In this document: positions 55,885-64,000 of the stretch, in pieces
How the letters are laid out: every line of letters starts with the position of its first letter
Position numbering within the stretch: the stretch's first letter is position 1
DNA from: Russula earlei
Taxonomy: Eukaryota; Basidiomycota; Agaricomycetes; Russulales; Russulaceae
DNA length: 64,000 nucleotides
Direction: 5' to 3'
Assembly: GCA_025769875.1 (NCBI GenBank)
Contig: JAGFNK010000209.1
Span: 21,132 to 85,131, forward strand
Notes under the pieces: model-generated
Seen by the model: only the letters and a program-made list of their open reading frames with translations
Databases searched by the model: none
What the model was told of the DNA's origin: nothing
Translations under genes and position numbers: made by a program

Positions 55885-57986
55885 TGGAAGGGCACCGCTT
55901 CGTGACTCGGTGACAACATACTGTTTCCGTGCGCTTCTCTGCCTCGACGCGCTCTGTACGTTTGAGAGCCCTCGCTATTAACAAATCTTCTTTGTCAGAT
56001 GTCTTCGCCGGGCTCATGCCACTGGGAATGGTAATATGTCTGTTGTTGGGGAGCATTGCGCTCGGTTGAAGAGAAAAATGAGAGGCAGGAATGGGGGCTG
56101 AGACAGCGACAGTGAGCAACAAGAAGTTGGCGGTGGTCGGCAAGACTGTCACTGGAGAGGGCGAAGCTAAGGTAGTGGGGGGCGAGGCTGAGACGGCGGG
56201 AGGGCCAGAAACTGAGGTGGCAGGGTGGCGGGCAAAGCTGGAACTGAGGCAGCTTGAGGTGAGACAACTGCTAGCGGAGCTGAGACTCCGGTAGTGACAT
56301 CGGAACGGTGGGCAAAGAAACATGGGGCAAAGGGACGGCGTGACGAGCGAGCGATGAAAGCGTGCGCGAAAATCGTTTGCTTGCGGCGTCGAATGTTGGT
56401 TAGGATCCGGCGGGGGGAAGGGCTGTGCTGTCGTCTGTGCGTCACCCAACTCGACCGCGGCTGCGTACGTGTGGGGCGGCGGGGGAGGGGCCACCTCCCC
56501 GAACAGTTGACCGTCGGGAGGTTTGCCTGCGCCCGCAGCGGCTTGTGCTTGTTGAGCATAGTGTAACCGACGCTGTAGAGGCCGGGGGGGAAGGTGAGGA
56601 TTTGACGGGTCGTGCGCACACGTATGGCGTGGCGGAGGACGTACCTGGCGATCCCACTGGTCCCAAGCCTGCGCGATGATCGGCTCGAGCGAAGCGAGCT
56701 CCTCGTTGGTCATGGACAGGGTGTGAAGGATGTGCTGCTTGAGCAGCGCCGCTGCTTTGAAAATGAGAGCAGCAACGTCGACGCGAACGTCTGTCCGCCA
56801 TTATGGCCCGGCGGGAATGGCTGAGACACGATCAAGGTACCCATTACGATTGTTTGTCTCTGTTTGCATATCACGTGGTTGCGTCACAACTGCTGGGTGA
56901 ATTGCATTTGGTGTCCTTCCATGAGCTCAGCTGCCGGGCATGGCCGAATACTTCGAACGCCTATCCAATGTCCTCGCGTGTTGAAATCGACGCGAAAATC
57001 GCAGGCCGGGTACTTCACGAGCGAAATGCGCATTACCTCAGGTTTATCAAGACCGGACTTGGGAAGAGACGGAACAACGTTTTTCTCCGTTGAATATTGT
57101 ACGACCACATTTTCTGAACACACGAATCATGATGAGTTTCTTCGCATACGGGTGGGGCTAACAGATGAGATGCGAACTATGCGAAGGGACAAGTGGCGCC
57201 GAACAAGTTATCGTACTAATGCCATCACTCGATTTTCTCGCTCGCCCTCAGGCCCGCTCCATTCTTCTCAACAAGTCAAAAAGGTACACGCACGGTATCC
57301 AATTAGAAATAATGAATTTTGTTTTGTCTGTCCGGGCCATGGGTTTGTATGTCGTATCTTGTACGGATCTCCTGACAACTCGGTTGTCGCTTACTAACCG
57401 AGGAACGAGGCACACACTCTGACCTCATACTCTGTCTGACCTCTGAGTATTACAAGAGCATTGATCAATTAGGCGTCGTGATAGATGCATGGTCATTTAT
57501 TTTCTCACCCATACTCTCAATAGAAGATCGACTGCCACAGAGCGTCGTTTATGGTGTCGTCTCGGTTGAGCTGACAGCTGAGACTTTCATCGTCATTATT
57601 GATTTCGATCTTGTATCAACAAGTGGTGCCGTACAATCAAAATAAGCGGATCAGGGTGAATGACTTTTTTGCGCTTACAGCTGTGGCCTATGAGGCTACG
57701 TGATGCTCCAGTTGACTTTCCATCTCGAAGGTTCGGGCTGCCCCATCAAGGTCGGGTGACTTCCTTTTACAGTTGCTGCCTACCTCTTGATCATTCCACG
57801 GTTAATTAAGCGTTAATTAAGCGGCGGAACGTTGCAAATTCGCGATCGTTACGCCACTCGAGGGTCATCGTCACTCCCCCATTGGACACCTCGTGAGTGC
57901 CCATAAAACCGTCTATGCGACCCCCAACATCAGAAAACACCCTTCTTAACTTTGCCTTAGGGCTCACCACTCCATTCGTTTCGACG
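55885..57986. other. Gene-poor stretch upstream of the permease
   Basis: Apart from the possible short helical exon at 56643-56713 (-), I see only GC-rich open frames without domains at 55900-56800, and AT-richer DNA without genes at 57100-57900. The permease promoter must lie at the right end. Confidence 0.35.
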
Positions 57987-60096
57987 ATGAACCTTGAAAA
58001 GCTTGAAAACCGTTCGGGGTCCTTGGACAATCCCAAAGACGAGACCGTTGTGTACGATTTTGATCTGGGGAGGCCCCTCCAGGACACGCTTCACCGTGGG
58101 CTGAAGGCGCGTCAGATCTCGATGATCGCGGTACGTTACCTGCCCGCATGCATGCATGGCACTCTCCATTTACCATCTTCTGTCGTTATAGCTCGGCGGC
58201 GCAATCGGTACTGGCCTGATCATTGGCTCTGGTACAGCTCTCGCACGAGGCGGACCCCTCGGTATCCTTTTGGGCTACTCCTTTGTCGGTATGGTGTGCT
58301 ATCTTGTCATGGTCGCCCTGGGAGAAATGGCGGCCTACCTCCCGCATAAGAAAGGGTTTTCGGGCTACGCGACGCGCTTCTTAGATCCCGCATTTGGTTT
58401 CGCACTAGGCTGGAACTACCTTATGAAGTACTTAATCGTGACCCCGAACAATATCAACGCCGCCGGCGCCGTGATCCAATACTGGACGCGACATATAAAT
58501 ATCACCGTCTGGATGGGTGAGTCTTCTTAAACCCGATCGCTTTTGTAATGTCCGGCTTCTAACCGTGCACATGCCAGTGATCTTCATATCATTTAGTACG
58601 AGCCACTCCGTCATTAGTTGATACTTCAGCTGACTGCCCACCACTTCAGTTGGCTGTGTCAATCTACTAGGCGTTCGTTTCTTTGGCGAGCTTGAGTTCT
58701 GGTTTAGCAGCATCAAAGTGTTAGCCCTTATTTGCCTTCTCTTCATGGGCATTATCATCGATTTGGGCGGCAACCCGCATCATGACCGCTATGGTTTCCG
58801 GTATTGGAGACACCCAGATGGACCTATGGGCTCATACTTGCTCGCACACGTGCACAACGAACACCTTGCCATTTTCCTTGGCTTCTGGAGCACGCTCACC
58901 AATGCCCTATTCGCGTACATTGGTACAGAACTCATTGGTGTAACTGTTGGCGAAGCCCAAAATCCGCGGAAAAATATCCCACTCGCCATTCGTCGAACTT
59001 TCTGGCGGATCCTTGTGTTTTACATCGGTGGTGTCTTCGTTATCGGGCTCATTGTGCCCAGCACCAACCCCGTGAGATCTAAGCATTGAAAGTGTATGGC
59101 CTTTATATTAACGATTAGTTGTCAGGACTTATTCATCGCAAACAAGTCAAAAGTTGGCGCTGCCGCTTCACCATTTGTAGTCGGTGAGGTTCAACCTAGC
59201 TCACCACATACCGGTTGAAGCTCACGTGCGCTGTGCAGCCACTACTCTGGCAGGAATCAAGGTCCTGAATCACATTATTAATGCGGCTATCCTCATTTTT
59301 GTGTTGAGTGCAGCCAATTCCGATTTGTACATTGGCTCGCGCACACTCTACGCACTTGCTATCGAGGGTAAGGCACCCCGTATCTTCTGCAAAGTGAACC
59401 ATGTGGGCGTTCCGTGGCCGGCCCTTCTCCTCTGCCTATCGTTCTGTAGTCTTGTCTTCTTGAATGTGCATTCATCCACACAGAAAGGTGTGTGAAAAAC
59501 AATCATTTGCTCTGCCGTCCTCACCTCCCTATTCGCTTCAAAGTTTTCGGCTATTTCGTTAATCTCGTCTCAACTTTTGGCGCCATCACTTGGATGTGCA
59601 TCTGTTATTCCCATATGTGAGCAGCATCGTGACATCAAGCTTTAACATTTAATAGAGTGACTTTTTATTAGATGCTTTATGAGGGCCTTGAAGGCTCAAG
59701 GCATTTCCCGCGATTCTCTTCCGTACAAAGCTCCTTTCCAGCCGTTCGGCTCTTGGTTTGCTTTGGTTGCCACAGCAATCATCACCACTTTCAAAGGTGA
59801 GTGCCTCTCCACTTTGTATATTTGCGACGCTCAAGGGGTGCTCTAATCTACCAGGGTTCGACACGTTCATTCCATTCACCAAGGAGACGTTTGTAACGGC
59901 CTACATTGGACTTCCCATCTTTGTGCTGTTCTGGGGTGGTTACAAGCTTTACTATAGAACGTCAGTCATTCCCCCAGAGAAAGTAGACCTTATTTCCGGA
60001 AAGCGTGAGATCGATGAGGAGGAGGAGCAATATGTTGCGAAGCAAGAGGCAAAGGGCCCACGCAGCTTTGCCCAGCGGCTGTGGGATAATTTATAA
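57987..60096 (+). CDS. Amino-acid permease (APC superfamily, fungal YAT type)
   Basis: Plasma-membrane proton symporter for amino acids. Seen: a hydrophilic N-terminus MNLEKLENRSGSLDNPKDET ending LHRGLKARQISMIA. Helix 1 has the family signature LGGAIGTGLIIGSGTALARG. Then GYSFVGMVCYLVMVALGEMA, GFALGWNYLMKYLIVTPNNI, IKVLALICLLFMGIIIDLGG, FAYIGTELIGVTVGEAQNPR, NAAILIFVLSAANSDLYIGS and RTLYALAIEGKAPRIF, all conserved in the yeast AAT family. It ends FAQRLWDNL. About seven introns. ATG 57897 is in frame and would add 30 residues without family support; 57987 is preferred. The sequence does not allow a choice between general and specific amino-acid permeases. It is isolated between gene-poor stretches. 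Confidence 0.9.
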
Positions 60097-61043
60097 ATCC
60101 ACGCTGTGGATACATACTGTCATGGCGTGCTCCAATTTGAATGCATGTAATGTTGGGAGGGCAGCCGCTGCGTGACGCACAAACCAGGCTGTATGTGTAA
60201 TAAGCCCCCTCATCAGCAAATTCACAAAAAAAAAAAATCGAGCTTTATAAAGACAGTATACAGTCAATAAAGTCAAAAAGTGAGAAGCCATTTGGCATCA
60301 GGAAAAACCTCCCGCGCTGGCGAGAGATAATTAGCACTTATTCTCCCTCGCTAGCGTCATTTATCAAAAACTGAAATTATTGTCGCCAGTTTACCCCCAA
60401 TAATTTTATCGACCATTATCATCATTATGGATGATAATTTTGCTATTATGATAATTCATGGTTCTTGTTCTATAATTTTGGATTGGATAGTTCATGACAT
60501 GATTGATAATAAGCGCTGCATCAGGAAAAACACATAAATATTTTTTAGCTTTATAAAGTCTTTATAGAGTCAAAAAAGCTGAAAAGTCAATGGTCACTTG
60601 GACTGACCCTAATTCTAGAAAGTTGTGACCCAAATATCAACTATATAGCCAAGAAAGTTGAGAAAGCTGCATAAGTTCTGCAAAGTTCCCAAAAGTTGGA
60701 AAGTCACATCAGCCAGCCTTAGGGCTATCAACCAATTTCCACTCTAATGCATGAAAAAATGTTATTGCTGAAGTTAAGAGCCCTCTCTGTCCAATGTTGG
60801 TTTGGGACATATCAGGGACTTTAACAGACTTTACAAACTTTACTACCATTTCTGGCTTAATGGAGGCTTGAATGGTGCTTTACTACTTTATGAACTTTCA
60901 ACTTTAGAAATACTCCCAATAAAGCTAAAAAGTCAAAAAAGTCATAAATTTTCTTGTGATTTTGCTGATGTGATAATAGCACAATAACTTCGCAGTCCAT
61001 TCAGCTACACTATGACAGGAATACTAATGTAGGCATTTTACAA
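60097..61043. other. AT-rich intergenic DNA with hairpins, partly free of CpG
   Basis: No gene. It includes an A12 run (60226-60237), an imperfect hairpin at 60315-60356, a perfect 9-bp hairpin at 60415-60438 (ATTATCATC/GATGATAAT), and two diverged copies of a segment with GCATCAGGAAAAAC and AGCTTTATAAAG (60241-60312 and 60519-60590). Bases 60515-60990 contain no CpG. Probably old repeat remnants. Confidence 0.5.
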
Positions 61044-61428
61044 TGTTGTGCAGCATAGAGCGCAGCTAACAGGCCAAGCAACCCACCTTAGAGGTTGTGC
61101 TAATGCTCAAGTGATATTAGGGTGTAGAGCGATGTGTATACTCATCTACAAGTATGGTATTTATACCTCTATGACCCAGGGCTGTTCCTAAGTCCAAAAG
61201 AGGTGACTACAGGTGTCCACTATATCGCGCATTAAGTGACGCATGATGTGGAAACATTCTAGATGCAGCATAAGGCTGCATCTTGTGATAGATAGCGTAC
61301 TATGCGTAACCCTATTGCCATAAGCGCATATACTAAAGTTCTGTCTAACACGTAACATCTATGAGCGGATCTTGAACCTTGTATGAAGGTCTTCGCCTTC
61401 TTTGATCCATTCGGGTTCCGGTTCAACA
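61044..61428 (-). repeat. 3' LTR of the copia element
   Basis: 385 bp starting (minus strand) TGTTGAACCGG at 61428, directly after a polypurine tract, and ending CAACA at 61044. The TGTTG...CAACA termini form a 5-bp inverted repeat. CpG content is normal, which suggests a younger insertion than the neighbouring repeats. The 5' LTR is outside the window. Confidence 0.65.
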
Positions 61429-61477
61429 CTCCCCCTTGCTAAGTGCATCAGTAGATGCCGTGAGCATTTTCCCACAT

Positions 61478-64000
61478 TCAGGGGTAGAACGTTAGTCCTA
61501 GTTGCTCCCTGAATTTGAGGAACTTGACACGACCAAGGTTCTTGGTGAACATGTCGGCTGGGTTGTTAGCCCCTTCAATAAAGAATAGCTCCACCTGTTT
61601 ATTCTGTATGACTTCACAAATGAAGTGATAGCGCAAATCAATGTGTTTGATGCGCTTTTCTTGCACAGGGTTGGAGGCTAAGAATATTGAGCCTTGGTTA
61701 TCACCGAACAGTGGGATGGGAGCAAGATAAATGCCAAGTTCTGTTAGTAAGGATTTAATCCAAACTAACTGTCTGCTCGTGTCAGAGAGCGACATGTACT
61801 CGGCTTCAGTGGAGGAGAGCGCGACTGTTTTCTGCGCTCGTGAGTTCCACGAAAATATTGCTCCAGCCAGGTTCACCATATAGCCTGTAGTGGACTTCTG
61901 ATTTATCGGATCAGAAGCCCAGTCAGAGTCAGCATATGCCATTAGGCCGCCATTAGATGGTCCATCATAGACCAAGGCATAATTGGCGGTTCCCAAGAGG
62001 TATCGGCAAATATAGTATGCACGATTTAAATGATCCTCTGAGGGATTGGCAGCATGTTGCGACAACTTTGTGACAGCAAAGGCTATGTCTGGACGCGTTC
62101 CAAGCATTATGTATAGGAGTGATCCTATAACTTGCTGGAATTTTGACCGCAAGGCTGGGTCAGCAGCAGAAGTGTTGGGAGAGGGGTGATAGCCCTCTGG
62201 TAGCGGAGTAGGAGCAGGGTTTGCGTTAAGCAAGTCGAAACGCTGCAGCACTTTCGTTAGATACTCAGTCTGGTCCAGATGTATTTGCCCAGACTTGCGT
62301 ATGATGCGCATGCGTAGAAATTCTTGGGCATCGCCCAGATCTCGACATTCCCAGAGCTTCATGAAGCGCTCCTTTGTTTTATTGATTTGTTTTTTGTCTG
62401 CTCCAAAGAAGAGCACATCATCAACATAGACGATGGCTATGATGCTCTTGTCTTTACTAACAAAGAGCCCAGAGTCAGACATTAGGCGAATAAGGCCGAG
62501 CGAGGCCATGGACTTGTCAAGGGCTTTCCACCAAGCAAGTGCCGCTTGCTTGAGTCCATATATTGCACGTTTAAGGCGCATGACTTTACGCTCTTGGCCT
62601 TTTATTTTGAAGCCCTCAGGCTGCTCCATATAGAGCTCTTCATCGAGCTCGCCATAGAGAAAGGCAGTCTTGACGTCTAGTCCGCTAATGTGCCAGTTTT
62701 TGAGCGCTGCGAGCGCAATCATCAGGCAGACTGTCTCAAACCGTACCACGGGTGAGAATATTTCGTCATAGTCAATGCCTTCTACTTGGGAGAAGCCTTT
62801 GGCGACTAGTCTGGCTTTTTTACGACCATCAGACTTAAGGTCGAATACCCATCTATTTTTAATTATTTTGCGATCCTTGGGAGGATCGACTAGTTCGAAG
62901 ACTTTGCGTCTGCGGAGGGATTCCAACTCCTCGCGACAAGCATCTTTCCACTCCTTTTGGAGTTCACTTGGCATTTGCAGAATGTCCCTAAAGGTCCATT
63001 CGCGAATCTTCGCAGTATCAGGTGTATCTGAACTTAGTGGAACTGCTTGGGCGAGCAGATAGTTCAGAAATTTGACTCCCCCTTCCCTTGCAAGACATAG
63101 AATGTCTTCTACCTCATCCTCAGAGGCTTGCGGCGGTTGATCGTCAAGGACGACAGGAGGGTAAGGGCCTGGTGCGGCCGATCCTGACGTACTACCCTCA
63201 CCAGAGCTACCGGGTTGGTTTTCTGGCATTGTTCTCCATGTGCGTGTGCGCCGAACGTCTTTTTCCACTTCTGTGGGGTGTCTGCGTTCACCATAGATGT
63301 TGCCTGGACGGGTAGGTACTTTCCTCAACCGCTGAGACCTTCGAAGAGGTACAGGCTCTTCAACGGGAGGAGGGGACGGTGTAGGAGGGACGGGCGTTTG
63401 CTCACGTTCCTCCTCTTCTGGTGCCTGTATAGGCTGCTCATCATCCTCACTTTTAATTGTAGGGAATGGGTCGTCAACACCAGGAATGGTGTCTTCGACA
63501 GGTTGTTGCGGTAGTTCCTCACGCGGTTCATTAATCCGCGTGGTACCTTTGGTGCGCGCTTTGTCGCATTTGGGGTACAGGGTCTCATCGTACAGGGTGG
63601 TAGCATTGTGTAAAGCGTATTATTTGGGAGCCTCATGAAGAGTGAGGCTTTGATCCCCTCAGTGTGACCAAGGTAGATCATTAGCTCGCTTTTAGGCGAA
63701 AGCTTATTGACTCGTCGCTTTTCTGGTATGTGCACATATGCACCGCAACCAAATACTCTGAGGTGTGAGATATCAGGGACCTTGTTCTTTAGGACTTCGT
63801 AGGGTGTACGCCATTGAAGGCATTTGGCAGGTGTCCTATTGTAACAGTGTGTCTCATGATTCACTGCAAATTCCCACCAGGAGGGAGGTAGACAAGCTTC
63901 AAGGCGCATTGCCTGAGCTTTGTTCATTACAGTGTGCATAAAGCGCTCTGCACGTCCATTCTGTTGTGGAGTGTATGGGGCGCTTTGCAGGATTTTAATT
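61478..64000 (-). CDS. Copia Pol polyprotein (integrase C-terminal half, RT, RNase H), one frame break
   Basis: Makes cDNA from element RNA and inserts it. Seen: the integrase core end APYTPQQNGRAERF at the window edge, then PPSWWEFAVNHETHCYNRTP and HLRVFGCGAYVHIP. RT: WVFDLKSDGRKKARLVAKGF, HISGLDVKTAFLYGELDEEL, LKRAIYGLKQAALAWW, and the catalytic IVYVDDVLFF. RNase H: MAYADSDWASDPINQKSTTG, ALSSTEAEYMSLSD, HIDLRYHFI. It ends REQLGLTFYP. A frame break near 63610 separates LFMRLPNNTL from HNATTLYDETLYPKCDKA; a one-base loss explains it. Downstream of this point the frame is open to the stop at 61478, so RT and RNase H are intact. A recently active but possibly dead copy. Confidence 0.9.

Larger units (their letters stand above)
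61044..64000 (-). mobile_element. Ty1/copia LTR retrotransposon (3' part)
   Basis: In order on the minus strand: integrase end, reverse transcriptase, RNase H, polypurine tract (AAGGGGGAG, 61429-61437) and 3' LTR. The order IN-RT-RH is diagnostic for copia. The gag, protease and 5' LTR would lie beyond 64000. Confidence 0.9.

Noticed and set aside
60315..60356. Hairpin followed by CTAG as a Helitron 3' end
   Set aside because: CTAG lies inside the stem rather than after it, and no TC-start or Rep/helicase coding sequence is seen.
1..64000. CRISPR arrays, bacterial operons, rRNA genes
   Set aside because: No regularly spaced repeats, ribosome binding sites or rRNA signatures were found; the window is eukaryotic nuclear DNA.

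Overview
This window reads as nuclear DNA of a filamentous basidiomycete, most likely an agaricomycete of the polypore type. The main evidence is very dense short introns (about 48-60 bp, mostly GT-AG), a GC-moderate coding background, fungal PDR/ABCG transporters, a Dicer-like protein, a membrane-anchored fungal P450, small secreted proteins and a Ty1/copia retrotransposon. Gene names rest on protein motifs read by eye; no database search was possible. Most genes are split into many exons, so the coordinates given run from start codon to stop codon across introns.

Layout. 1-904 (-): N-terminal part of a probable NOC3 ribosome-biogenesis factor, cut by the window edge. 1079-3915 (+): APC5-like anaphase-promoting complex subunit, head to head with it. 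4125-5602 (-): FAD monooxygenase. 6417-13711 (+): XMAP215/Stu2-family multi-TOG protein. 13964-15463 (-): Ser/Thr-rich secreted protein with internal repeats. 15881-17025 (-): mitochondrial ribosomal protein uL3m. 17148-20265 (+): RRN6-like RNA polymerase I factor. 20836-26348 and 27495-33010 (+): two tandem PDR-type ABC transporters. Between them lies a decayed fragment of the RRN6 3' end, which marks the duplication junction. About 33467-34924 (+): mitochondrial carrier. 37663-40095 (+): cytochrome P450. About 41480-42442 (+): frameshifted GPI2/PIG-C pseudogene. 42622-44836 (+): MFS transporter. 45226-50383 (+): Dicer-like protein. 50384-52648: old repeat-rich DNA almost free of CpG, holding a MITE-like element. 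52649-53369 (-): small secreted PPPY protein. 53370-57986: gene-poor, GC-rich. 57987-60096 (+): amino-acid permease. 60097-61043: AT-rich, partly CpG-free. 61044-64000 (-): copia element with its 3' LTR, running out of the window.

How it fits together. Most genes are housekeeping (ribosome biogenesis, cell cycle, microtubules, Pol I, mitochondrial translation). The ABC pair, P450, MFS transporter and FAD monooxygenase suit detoxification or secondary metabolism, but no backbone enzyme is present, so I do not call a biosynthetic cluster. The Dicer-like gene and the CpG-poor repeats are both connected with transposon control, but their closeness may be chance.

The most notable observations are the ABC tandem duplication with its captured RRN6 fragment and gene-conversion mosaic, a one-base insertion in ABC copy 2 that is hidden by a retained intron, the GPI2 pseudogene, a GC-AG intron and an apparent one-base frameshift in the Dicer gene, microexons of 9, 12 and 17 nt, and a 1.57-kb stretch with a single CpG. 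Several genes carry single-base frame breaks, so residual assembly indels must be considered. I found no convincing wholly new system.
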